DNA from: JAUIJL01 sp965366625
Lineage (GTDB): Bacteria > Acidobacteriota > Thermoanaerobaculia > Multivoradales > J023
DNA length: 64,000 bases
Assembly: GCA_965366625.1 (NCBI GenBank)
Contig: CBDUGP010000037.1
Coordinates: 1-64,000 of the forward strand
Direction of reading: 5' to 3'
The position numbers and the translations under genes were made by a program. The notes below the pieces were generated by a model, which made no database searches, was not told where the DNA came from, and saw nothing but the letters and a program-made list of their open reading frames with translations. Below, piece by piece: positions 51,156 to 59,004 of the stretch; the first letter of the stretch is position 1; every line of letters starts with the position of its first letter.

Positions 51156-51224
51156 TCGGGTCGGACCTTCCCCCCCGGGACTCAGAGGCGCGCGTCGGGT
51201 CGACCTCTCGGGTCGGACCTTCCC
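51156..51224. repeat. 17-bp direct repeat upstream of the BNR gene
   Basis: TCGGGTCGGACCTTCCC occurs at 51156-51172 and 51208-51224, with a partial third copy between (GCGTCGGGTCGACCTCTC). The core GGACCTTCC appears again inverted near 51290. They lie 60-200 bp upstream of the leaderless start, so they may be operator sites. Confidence 0.75.
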
Positions 51225-51367
51225 TAGGCGCTAGATCGGCCACTGCGAAGATGAGCCGAAGCCCGTGCGCCGGCCCCGTCCCGGCTCTGGAAGGTCCGTC
51301 CCTCCTCAATTCTCCAATTTCCAGAAAGCGGGAAGGAGCGTCCTAAGGTGTGCGAGCTGGATGGGAG

Positions 51368-52615
51368 TTAGCTATTTCCCGAAAGGGTGGTTCGCAACCA
51401 GGTACGGACCTTGCGGTCTAAAGCGTTCCAATCGTCGCCGGGCAGGCCCAATTGAGCCGCCAACGCTTCGGGGCCGTCACTCTCGCCCTCGGCGATGCCC
51501 TTCAAATAGGCCTGGAATGACCGCTTCCGTTTGGGATCCGACATCAAATAGCGGACGAAAACCGCCCCTTGCTCGTAATCTCGTGCTTTGGGATCCCGGT
51601 CGAAAGCTCGGTTGTCGAGCCCCACGACCCGGCGCAGATTGGGCAATGTGTCTACTTCCAACACCCGTCGCGCCACGGCTTCGGCGCCTTTCAAGCCCTG
51701 GCTGGAGCCCAATCCCGTGAGGCTCGCCGGATCCCCCAAGCCGTCCGCCAGACCTTCGGAAAGCCATCGCGGCAGGGGAGCGCCCAGGGCTCGACGGTTG
51801 AGCAAGTGGGTAATCTCGTGGATTAAGGTTTGAACCACCCGTTCGGCGGGTTGATCCCCCGCGTAAAGCACCAGATATCCGTCGGCGCCGCGGGCATGGC
51901 CGGCGTAACCGGTCGCGTTGGGTCCGTCGGTCGCCGCGAACGCGCGAAACGCCTCCCGGCCACGGAAGAGGATCAGGGTTTCCCGGGATTTGCCCACGGG
52001 TTTAACGCCGTACCGTCGGGTATAGGCCCGATCCAAATCCGATACCAAGCGACCACAGGCTTCGAGCACGGGGGAGGACCGCACGTCGGTGAGCAAGGTA
52101 TACGGACCGCAGGTCAGCTCGCGACCGCCTCCGCTGAGATGCCGTCGAGCGAGGGCGAGGGCCTTGGCGTCCGCGGTCACAGACGGTTGCGGCGGGCTTC
52201 GGGTCGCCATGATCCTCAGCTCTCGGGCTTTCGGTCCGCCCTGAACCCAAGCCCGTCCGCCGTCGAACGCCACGTGGTAGGACCCCTTCCGCTTTTCCAG
52301 CACTCGCAACACTTGGGACCGCTCGGCAATGCGTACGACCGAACTCGAAGGGTCCGGTCCGGTGCGCATCACCACCCCTCGATCGATTCGCAGATGCAGC
52401 TCGCCTTTAGGTTTTGGGTCGGGTTTTTGAGCAGGGCTCGGGTCGGGCACGCGACTTTCGGCTACCGACTTCGGCGGATTCTTGGATGGGGTGTCGTCCC
52501 TGGCGCAGGCCGGCGCCAAGACCAAGAGAACCGCCCAGACGACCCGGTACGAAAGGTGGGTCGGCAGGCGGGTGATAAAAAAGTTCACATCTAAATCCAG
52601 CCTAAAAGCTTGCAT
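51368..52615 (-). CDS. Exported SH3-like and HExxH (peptidase-MA-like) protein
   Basis: The product is 415 aa from ATG 52615, which lies 7 nt after a TAACAT box; an earlier in-frame start at 52672 is less likely. A signal or lipoprotein leader ends VLLVLAPAC. A Pro/Lys-rich linker leads to an SH3-like domain (about 70-125: LHLRIDRGVVMRTGPDPSSSVVRIAERSQVLRVLE). The second half has the zinc-metallopeptidase motif LIHEITHLLNRR and a downstream Glu in PRWLSEGLADGLGD, as in the peptidase-MA/gluzincin group. It probably acts on envelope proteins or peptidoglycan-linked material; the target is unknown. Divergent from a small unknown gene. Confidence 0.82.
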   Translation of the reverse strand: MQAFRLDLDVNFFITRLPTHLSYRVVWAVLLVLAPACARDDTPSKNPPKSVAESRVPDPSPAQKPDPKPKGELHLRIDRGVVMRTGPDPSSSVVRIAERSQVLRVLEKRKGSYHVAFDGGRAWVQGGPKARELRIMATRSPPQPSVTADAKALALARRHLSGGGRELTCGPYTLLTDVRSSPVLEACGRLVSDLDRAYTRRYGVKPVGKSRETLILFRGREAFRAFAATDGPNATGYAGHARGADGYLVLYAGDQPAERVVQTLIHEITHLLNRRALGAPLPRWLSEGLADGLGDPASLTGLGSSQGLKGAEAVARRVLEVDTLPNLRRVVGLDNRAFDRDPKARDYEQGAVFVRYLMSDPKRKRSFQAYLKGIAEGESDGPEALAAQLGLPGDDWNALDRKVRTWLRTTLSGNS

Positions 52616-52622
52616 GGGCAGG

Positions 52623-52628
52623 ATGTTA
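52623..52628 (-). promoter_or_regulatory. TAACAT box 7 nt before the HExxH peptidase start
   Basis: On the minus strand TAACAT is followed by seven bases and ATG 52615, with no Shine-Dalgarno site. A third candidate leaderless promoter. Confidence 0.45.
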
Positions 52629-52720
52629 TCGGACCTGTAGGGTGAATCCGAGATTGCAGCGAGTCGCGCCAACGCGTAGGGTTCTGTTGGCCCGACATCC
52701 GCTGCCCTCTTCAGGGTGGC

Positions 52721-52762
52721 CTCGGCTCCGGCGAAACCGGGGCCGAGCCTGATGATTTTGTT
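52721..52762 (+). terminator. Terminator-like hairpin upstream of a small gene (possible attenuator)
   Basis: CTCGGCTCCGG (52721-52731), CGAAA loop, CCGGGGCCGAG (52737-52747), with one G-T pair, then a T-rich tail (ATTTTGTTTTAT). No plus-strand gene ends nearby, so it may attenuate the gene at 52836 or block antisense reading of the divergent gene. Confidence 0.55.
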
Positions 52763-52835
52763 TTATCGCTGTTTTCCACTGCCCAACTCTTATCGCCTTA
52801 TTTCCATTGCCGCCCTGGCGGCGACCTCGAACAGA

Positions 52836-53297
52836 ATGCGTACCGACTACCCTTCCTTTACCCAAGCCACCGAAAGGCTGCGGGAGTTCTTGGATCGCCA
52901 CCGCTGGCCGGTGGAAATCCGCTGGTTGCGCCCCGGCACCCTGCTGACCCGAGGCCCAAAGCTGGTTCTGCATCCCGCGGCCTTCCAGCCCACGGAAGAG
53001 ATCAGAACCTCTTATTGGTATGCCGTGCCCAAACAGCTCGGCGTTCTGCTGGCGGGCCTGTGTCGAGATGCGGACCATTCCTACTGCCATCTTTGGGCGC
53101 CGTCGAACCAAGACGAAGCCGAAGCTTTTCTCATGCCCGACGGCTTGAAGCTCAGCCTGCCGACGGAACCTCCAGAGGTCCACGTCACCTCCGGATGGGG
53201 TTTGAGATGGAACCGCTGGCGGGCGAAAGAAGTCCCTTTGGGGGAGCTGATGATGCAATATCCATCGTCTTCGGATCACCAACGAATCCACGTTTGA
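52836..53297 (+). CDS. Hypothetical protein, 153 aa
   Basis: I do not recognise a family. The likely start is ATG 52836 (MRTDYPSFTQATERLREFL); the frame is open 40 codons upstream, through a terminator-like hairpin. There is no signal peptide or membrane helix, so it should be cytoplasmic. It is rich in Trp, Pro and Arg (HRWPVEIRWLRPGTLLTRG, GWGLRWNRWRAKEVPLGEL) with patterned hydrophobic strands. Codon use matches the neighbours, so it is probably a real gene. It is divergent from the HExxH peptidase and convergent with the dehydrogenase gene. Confidence 0.65.
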   Translation: MRTDYPSFTQATERLREFLDRHRWPVEIRWLRPGTLLTRGPKLVLHPAAFQPTEEIRTSYWYAVPKQLGVLLAGLCRDADHSYCHLWAPSNQDEAEAFLMPDGLKLSLPTEPPEVHVTSGWGLRWNRWRAKEVPLGELMMQYPSSSDHQRIHV

Positions 53298-53328
53298 CCT
53301 GGGCAGGGCGAGTTCTACGACCCCCTCG

Positions 53329-54549
53329 TCACGGGCTGGACGACGACCAGGAAGACACGTCGCCCGACTCGAATCCGTCGTCGAAAACTAGGCCCGCGCT
53401 GCTTTCGCTTTCCAGCCGCGAGACGCTATCCCACTGATTGAGGTAGATCTCACCGGCCTCGTCTTCGCCATAACCCACGGTGGAGAAGGTCGGTAGGTTG
53501 TTCCAAGGGTTGGTGGACCAAACCCCCGGGCTCGTCTGATGGCTGAAAAAGGTCTCGCCCGAGCACCAATCGTGGAACAGCACATAACCCACTAGATCGG
53601 GAATCGCCGATCCTCGGTAGACGTAACCGCCGATGATCGAGCAAGCTCCGGTGTTGTGGTTGACCTCGTAAAACGGTGCCTGCAACGTCTCCATGCCGGT
53701 GCAGAACTGGGTTTCAAAATCGGCGTTGCCTTCCTTGCACGGCCAGCCGAAGTTCAGGCCACCGACCCCGGCGGGCCCGAAGCTCATCTCCTCCCAGGTC
53801 CCTTCGCCGACATCGCCGATCAGCATGTCGCCGGTGACCCGATCGAAGCTCCACCGCCACGGGTTGCGCAAACCCGACGCCCAAATCTCGTCCAGGGCAC
53901 CGGCCACGCCGACGTAGGGATTGTCGGCGGGAATCGCGTAGGGCGATCCGCCATCGACGTCGATCCGCAGCATCTTACCGAGCAACGTGGAAAGATCCTG
54001 GGCCGTGTCCCAGCCGCCGCCGTCGCCCATGCCGATGTACAAATAACCGTCGATGGGGCTGAAGTGGATATCACCGCCGTTGTGATTGCCGGCAGTTTGA
54101 TCGATCTCCAAGATCGTAAAATCTGAGTCCGGATTGGCGACGTTGGGGTCCCCGGCGGAAACCGAGTAGCGGGCGATCACGGTTTTATCGAGCGGCGTAT
54201 CGGGGCTCGTGTAGTTGACGTAAAAGAAGCCGTTCGAGGCGTAGTTGGGATGGAACGCCAAACCGAGCAATCCCTGCTCACCGCCCGACACCACCAACGA
54301 GCTGATGTCGAGAAAAGGTGTCGTCAAGGTCGTGCCGGCGCTGTCGACAAGTCGAATAATGCCGCCCTGCTCGACCACGAAAAGGCGCCCGGAGCCGTCG
54401 CCCGCGTGACGCATGGCCACCGGCGAGGTCACCCCGCCGGCAAACGGCTCGACCATCAGATCGGTCGGGGGCTGGGCCGCACCGGGCAAAGCCGAGAAGA
54501 AAACTGAGAGTAGTGTCAAGGAGAAGAGGGGCCTGGAAATGGCGGGCAT
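53329..54549 (-). CDS. Secreted PQQ-dependent glucose/sorbosone-type dehydrogenase with DGFESGD tail
   Basis: A 406-aa exported six-bladed propeller of the GSDH family, which oxidises sugars using PQQ. Signal peptide SLTLLSVFFSALPGAAQ. Family motifs are PVAMRHAGDGSGRLFVVEQGGIIRL, GGEQGLLGLAFHPNYASNGFFYVNYT, NHNGGDIHFSPIDGYLYIGMGDGG (the catalytic His region) and GKMLRIDVDG. The C-terminus is LVFDDGFESGDVSSW, shared with two other exported proteins here. An AT-rich palindrome about 55 bp upstream may be its operator. No PQQ-synthesis genes are present. Confidence 0.9.
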   Translation of the reverse strand: MPAISRPLFSLTLLSVFFSALPGAAQPPTDLMVEPFAGGVTSPVAMRHAGDGSGRLFVVEQGGIIRLVDSAGTTLTTPFLDISSLVVSGGEQGLLGLAFHPNYASNGFFYVNYTSPDTPLDKTVIARYSVSAGDPNVANPDSDFTILEIDQTAGNHNGGDIHFSPIDGYLYIGMGDGGGWDTAQDLSTLLGKMLRIDVDGGSPYAIPADNPYVGVAGALDEIWASGLRNPWRWSFDRVTGDMLIGDVGEGTWEEMSFGPAGVGGLNFGWPCKEGNADFETQFCTGMETLQAPFYEVNHNTGACSIIGGYVYRGSAIPDLVGYVLFHDWCSGETFFSHQTSPGVWSTNPWNNLPTFSTVGYGEDEAGEIYLNQWDSVSRLESESSAGLVFDDGFESGDVSSWSSSSP

Positions 54550-54602
54550 AGGGGGATTCTCCGGTAACAGTGGGAGTACGGCGTCGAAGTAGGGTGCAGA
54601 TT

Positions 54603-54626
54603 ATATATAGCGAAACATCTATATAT
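54603..54626. promoter_or_regulatory. AT-rich palindrome upstream of the dehydrogenase gene
   Basis: ATATATAG (54603-54610), an 8-nt spacer and CTATATAT (54619-54626) form a perfect 8-bp inverted repeat. In this GC-rich setting it stands out as a likely promoter/operator. It faces both the dehydrogenase (minus) and the exporter (plus). Confidence 0.65.
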
Positions 54627-54744
54627 CAAGGGTCTCGCGACCTTTCAAGTTCAAGGTCCGCGAGTGCTCCCCAGAACAGCCCTGGTTTGCCCGGCCATCG
54701 GGCTCATGGTGTTATCCTCGCCGTCCCCTGAGGAGGCTCTTTGG

Positions 54745-54807
54745 ATGCTTCCAAGACCCCCTTCATTGACCGAGCAGAATTCCAGCCGCCGAAGCGAATC
54801 CCCATGA
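54745..54807 (+). CDS. Possible leader peptide coupled to the ABC exporter
   Basis: ATG 54745 lies 8 nt after a perfect AGGAGG (54731-54736) and opens a 20-codon frame, Pro/Ser-rich. Its TGA overlaps the ATG (54804) of the exporter in an ATGA arrangement, suggesting translational coupling. The alternative is that the exporter itself starts at TTG 54741, only 4 nt after AGGAGG, in which case this peptide is not made. Confidence 0.4.
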   Translation: MLPRPPSLTEQNSSRRSESP

Positions 54808-56549
54808 ACCAGCTCAAACCCCTCTTCAATTACTTCCGCCCCTATCGTCGGAATTTGTGGTTGGGAATCCTATGCGTGGGTGTTTCCGCCGCCGCCGGTC
54901 TCATGACGCCGTTGATTGTCGGCTCCGCCATCGACGGATTGCGCGATCAATTGAGCACCACGACGCTGCTGGAATACGCTGCCCTGCTGCTCGGGGTTAC
55001 CCTATTCAAGGGCATCTTCCACTTCCTACAACGGGTGATCCTGGTGGCGGTGAGCCGCCGGGTTGAATTCGATCTGCGCCAGCGGTTCTATGGCCACCTG
55101 CAAAAATTGGACTCGGGGTTTTTCTCATCCCACCCGATCGGCGACCTGATGGCCCGGGCCACCAATGATTTGGAGGCCGTTCGTCAGCTCTCGGGGCCGG
55201 CGATCATGTACGCCAGCAACACGGTCTTCACCGCTCTCGGCGCATTGATTTTCATGTTCGACATCCACCTCGGCCTGACCCTGTTGGCCTTGGCGGTTTT
55301 GCCTCTGGTGGCGTTGGTGACCCACTTCTTCGGCAAGCGGGTTCACATCTACTTCCAGGCGGTGCAGGAGCAATTCTCCACCTTGACCTCCAAGGTCCAA
55401 GAGAATTTGAGCGGCGCTCGCGTGGTGCGCGCCTACGTGCAGGAAGAATCCGAGCGCCGAAGTTACGACGACATCAGCCAGGAATACGTCCGTCGTAATC
55501 GCATCCTGATTCTGTGGAATTCCGCCATGCGGCCGTCGATCCAAGTGCTCATGGGCCTGGCGGCCGCGAGCATCCTGGCCTACGGCGGCCTGTTGATGGT
55601 CGAAGGGTCCATCACGGTGGGTGAGTTTGTGGCCTTCAACATTTTCTTGGGCAAAATGGCCTGGCCAATGATCGCCATCGGTTGGGTGGTCAATCTGGCG
55701 CAGCGGGGCGCGGCCTCCATGGTGCGGATTCAGAAAATCATCGATACCGAGCCCCTCATTCGTGATCGCGAGCCCTTGGACGAGGTCTCCCACATCGACG
55801 GTGCCTTGGAGCTGCGCAAGCTTTCCTATCGCTACGACGGCACCTCAGAGGACACCTTGTCGCAAATTGATTTGCAAGTGGCCGCCGGGTCGACCGTCGC
55901 GTTTGTCGGTCGCACGGGCTGCGGCAAAACCACCCTCCTGTCTCAAATCCCGCGGGTCCTCGAGCCGCCCGACGGCGGCCTGTGGGTAGATGGCCGCGAC
56001 ATCCACCGGATTCCGCTCGAAACCCTGCGTGGGGCGATCGCCATGGTGCCCCAAGAGACCTTCCTCTTCTCGGCCACCCTGCGCGAGAACATCGCCTTCG
56101 GGCGTCCCGATGCGGATTTGGAGGAAGTACGTCGAGCCGCGACCTTGGCGGGTTTAGATGCCGACATGTCGGGCTTCCCCAACGGTTTCGACACGGTGGT
56201 CGGCGAACGGGGAGTGACCCTCTCCGGGGGGCAAAAACAACGAGTCGCCCTCGCTCGCGCCCTGCTGCGCGACCCGCAGATCCTCTTGCTCGACGACTGC
56301 CTATCCGCGGTCGACGCCCAAACCGAAGAGCGCATCCTGAGCAATCTGCGCACGGTTTTCCCCGGGCGCACCGTGTTGATGGCCTCCCACCGAGTCGCGG
56401 CCGCCCGCCTATGCGACCAAATCGTGGTTTTAGACCACGGCCGCGTGGTCGACCAAGGCACCCACGACGAGCTCGTCTCCCGTCCGGGTTTCTACGCCGA
56501 ACTCAACCATCGCCAGCACTTAGAAGAAGAGCTGGCCGCCGTCGTCTGA
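54804..56549 (+). CDS. ABC exporter with fused membrane and ATPase domains (MsbA/LmrA type)
   Basis: A half-transporter of 581 aa from ATG 54804 (MNQLKPLFNYFRPYRR); TTG 54741 would add 21 residues. Residues about 20-310 hold six membrane helices with a type I exporter fold. The ATPase domain has Walker A GRTGCGKTT, Q-loop VPQETFLFS, signature TLSGGQKQRVALARALL, Walker B ILLLDDCLSAVD and H-loop LMASHRVAA. Walker B carries Asp-Cys where Glu-Pro/Ala is usual: the residue after the aspartate is Asp, not the catalytic Glu. A non-consensus site points to a heterodimer partner encoded elsewhere, or slower hydrolysis. Substrate unknown (lipid or drug). Confidence 0.9.
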   Translation: MNQLKPLFNYFRPYRRNLWLGILCVGVSAAAGLMTPLIVGSAIDGLRDQLSTTTLLEYAALLLGVTLFKGIFHFLQRVILVAVSRRVEFDLRQRFYGHLQKLDSGFFSSHPIGDLMARATNDLEAVRQLSGPAIMYASNTVFTALGALIFMFDIHLGLTLLALAVLPLVALVTHFFGKRVHIYFQAVQEQFSTLTSKVQENLSGARVVRAYVQEESERRSYDDISQEYVRRNRILILWNSAMRPSIQVLMGLAAASILAYGGLLMVEGSITVGEFVAFNIFLGKMAWPMIAIGWVVNLAQRGAASMVRIQKIIDTEPLIRDREPLDEVSHIDGALELRKLSYRYDGTSEDTLSQIDLQVAAGSTVAFVGRTGCGKTTLLSQIPRVLEPPDGGLWVDGRDIHRIPLETLRGAIAMVPQETFLFSATLRENIAFGRPDADLEEVRRAATLAGLDADMSGFPNGFDTVVGERGVTLSGGQKQRVALARALLRDPQILLLDDCLSAVDAQTEERILSNLRTVFPGRTVLMASHRVAAARLCDQIVVLDHGRVVDQGTHDELVSRPGFYAELNHRQHLEEELAAVV

Positions 56550-56645
56550 GGCGTCGGGCTCCAGCGGCCTCACCCCCCCAACCCCCTCTCCCGGGACGGG
56601 AGAGGGGGAGCCAGAGCGGCCGCCCTATTTGTTGAGGCGTCGGGC
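56547..56645. repeat. REP-like hairpin flanked by a 13-bp direct repeat
   Basis: TGAGGCGTCGGGC occurs at 56547-56559, including the exporter stop codon, and at 56633-56645. Between them sits a perfect 12-bp hairpin CCCCCTCTCCCG/CGGGAGAGGGGG (56582-56593 and 56597-56608), a sequence type common as an intergenic repeat in bacteria. The flanking repeat looks like a target duplication. Confidence 0.65.
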
Positions 56646-56766
56646 GGGCATTCGTCACTCATTCCCAACCGCCCGTCCAAATTTTTGGCCCTTTGCCGAC
56701 GGATGGGGCAGTATTTAAGCTCCGGGCATCGCCGCCTCGAAGAAGCCGCCTCCAGAAAGGACCTCC

Positions 56767-59004
56767 ATGCTCGTCCCAGCTCCATCTCGCCGAGTCCACC
56801 CGACCCTCCTCTTCTTGTCGGCAGTCCTCTTCTTGTCGGCCGTCCTCTGCCTTGGCTGGGCAGGCCCGGCGACCGCCCAGCAAGCCGTGGGCGCGGGAGA
56901 CGAAACCGTCTGGATCACCCTCGGCGCGGATGCCTTTGAAACCCTGCGAGCCCGTCCGGACCTGAGCTTCGAGTCCCACGTCTTGAAGGCGGAGGCGCAG
57001 CGTTCGGAGGTGATGCTGACCCGGGTCCACTCGCGGGATTTGGAGCGCATCTCCGCGATCCTGCACGAAGCGCATCGGCGCTGCGGCGGTTTCATGGCCC
57101 ACCCGTCCTTGGAGCGCGCCCAGGACGCCCTGGCGTCGGCGGCTCTGCCCGAGGTCAAGGCATTGCCCAAAGCCTTCCAAATCAACCAAGGCACGCTGGT
57201 GGGCTCGCTCAAAAGCAAGCTCGATCGCGACCGCATTCGCAACACCATCGAAGCCTTGTCGACCCAATTCAACAACCGCTTTTATCTGCACGCCGCCGGA
57301 CGCAACGCTTCGGTGTATATCCGAAATCTGTGGCGGGGTTATGCCAGTCAACGGCCCGAGGTCACGGTCGAGCTTTACGAGCACCCGGGCTGGACCCAGC
57401 CGTCGGTGATTCTCACCCTTCCCGGCACCACCCTGCCCAACGAGGTCGTGGTGCTCGGTGGACACCTGGACTCGATCACCGGCGACAACGCCAATCCCAA
57501 TTTCTCGGCGCCAGGGGCGGACGACAATGCTTCGGGCATCGCGGTTTTGAGCGAAGTCATCCGGGCGACCCTGGCCAACGGCTTGCGGCCCGATCGCACT
57601 GTGCAATTCATGGGTTATGCCGCCGAAGAGGTCGGTCTGCGGGGTTCCCAAGAAATCGCCAACGCTTACCGGCAGAGCGGCGTCAATGTGGTCGCGGTCC
57701 TGCAGTTGGATATGACCGCCTTCCGCGGATCGGTCAACGACATCGTGTTGATCAGCGATTTCACCAACGGCCCGCTGAACGGTTTCGTCGGCCGGCTGGT
57801 GGACACCTACCAGCCGAATTTGAGCCGCACCTCCTCGGCCTGTGGATACGCCTGCTCCGATCACGCCTCGTGGACCGCCGCGGGTTATCCCGCGTCCTTT
57901 CCCCACGAAGCCAAATTCGGCGAAGGCAACCCCACCATCCACACCACGGCCGATACCCTGAGCGTTTTCGGCAACAACGCCAACCACGCCATTAAATTCG
58001 CCCAGCTCGCCGCCGCGTTCATGATCGAAACCGCCTTCGAGCCGGTCCAACCCCCGGATCCGCCCACCAACCTCACCGCCGCGGCAGCTTCGAGCACTTC
58101 GATCGACTTGCAGTGGTTCGACGCTTCCGAAACCGAAACCGGCTTCGACCTCGAAGGCCGCGTGGGCACCGCCGGCGCCTTCCAACCCATCGCCACGGTC
58201 GATGCGGACGCCACGGACTACACGGTCGAGAACCTGCCGTCGGGCACCCAACACAGCTTCCGTGTGCGGGCCGTGAATTCGGGCGGAGGGTCCGCTTATT
58301 CCAACATCGCGAATGCCAAAACCCAGGGCGAAACCCCGCCGGCCGATCTCATCGCCACCGCCATCTCGGCCACCGAGGTGATCCTGACCTGGACCGATCG
58401 CTCCACGGGCGAAAGCGGCTTCACGGTGCAAGGCAAGCGCGCGTCCGCCGGCACCTTCCAAGATCTCGCCACGGTCGGCGCGAATTTACAGACCGCCACG
58501 GTCGGCGGATTGGACCCCCAAAGCGACTACCTCTTCCGCCTGCGCGCCATCGGCGGTGCCGGCGAGTCCACCTACTCCAACGAAGCCGCGGCCACCACCT
58601 TCATCGGCGACCCGGAGCCGTGCGTGGCCGGTCCTTCGACCCTCTGCTTGAGCGGCGGTCGATTCAAGGTCGAGGTCGATTGGCAGGTGGGCGACGCGTC
58701 GGGGCAAGCCCAGATCGTGCCCGGCAGCTCCGACGACTCTGGCCTGATGTGGTTCTTCGGCTCCGATAATTGGGAGCTGTTGATCAAAGTGCTCAACGGC
58801 TGTGGCCTCAATGACCATTTCTGGGTCTTCACCGCCGCCACCACCGATCTCCAATACGAGCTCGCGGTCACCGACTCCTGGACGGGTTATCGTTCCACCT
58901 ACACCAACACCGCCGGCACCGCGTCCCCAGCCGTCACCGACATCGAAGCCTTCGCCACCTGCGCGGCGGTCGAACCCCAAACCTCCACCGGAGATAGCCA
59001 ATGA
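56767..59004 (+). CDS. Secreted M28-family zinc aminopeptidase with two FnIII domains and a shared C-terminal module
   Basis: A 745-aa exported enzyme of the Vibrio-leucyl-aminopeptidase type. The signal core contains an 18-bp DNA repeat (LLFLSAVLFLSAVL). Co-catalytic zinc ligands lie in VVLGGHLDSI (His, Asp), GADDNASGIAVL (Asp), the Glu pair of YAAEEVGLRGS, LQLDMTAF (Asp) and PTIHTTADT (His), and a CGYACSDHASW segment. Two fibronectin III domains follow (about 435-525 and 525-615). The last 120 residues match the C-terminus of the secreted protein at 32446-33510. It is coupled (ATGA overlap) to a small monooxygenase gene. Confidence 0.92.
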   Translation: MLVPAPSRRVHPTLLFLSAVLFLSAVLCLGWAGPATAQQAVGAGDETVWITLGADAFETLRARPDLSFESHVLKAEAQRSEVMLTRVHSRDLERISAILHEAHRRCGGFMAHPSLERAQDALASAALPEVKALPKAFQINQGTLVGSLKSKLDRDRIRNTIEALSTQFNNRFYLHAAGRNASVYIRNLWRGYASQRPEVTVELYEHPGWTQPSVILTLPGTTLPNEVVVLGGHLDSITGDNANPNFSAPGADDNASGIAVLSEVIRATLANGLRPDRTVQFMGYAAEEVGLRGSQEIANAYRQSGVNVVAVLQLDMTAFRGSVNDIVLISDFTNGPLNGFVGRLVDTYQPNLSRTSSACGYACSDHASWTAAGYPASFPHEAKFGEGNPTIHTTADTLSVFGNNANHAIKFAQLAAAFMIETAFEPVQPPDPPTNLTAAAASSTSIDLQWFDASETETGFDLEGRVGTAGAFQPIATVDADATDYTVENLPSGTQHSFRVRAVNSGGGSAYSNIANAKTQGETPPADLIATAISATEVILTWTDRSTGESGFTVQGKRASAGTFQDLATVGANLQTATVGGLDPQSDYLFRLRAIGGAGESTYSNEAAATTFIGDPEPCVAGPSTLCLSGGRFKVEVDWQVGDASGQAQIVPGSSDDSGLMWFFGSDNWELLIKVLNGCGLNDHFWVFTAATTDLQYELAVTDSWTGYRSTYTNTAGTASPAVTDIEAFATCAAVEPQTSTGDSQ

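Noticed and set aside
56582..56608. Ordinary terminator after the exporter
   Set aside because: The hairpin is perfect but no T-run follows on either strand, and the block is flanked by a 13-bp direct repeat, so a REP-like repeat is a better reading.
56659..58461. A 600-codon open frame on the minus strand across the M28 peptidase
   Set aside because: It is an antisense shadow produced by GC-rich codon bias. The plus frame has a signal peptide, zinc ligands, two FnIII domains and a shared C-terminal module; the minus frame has none.
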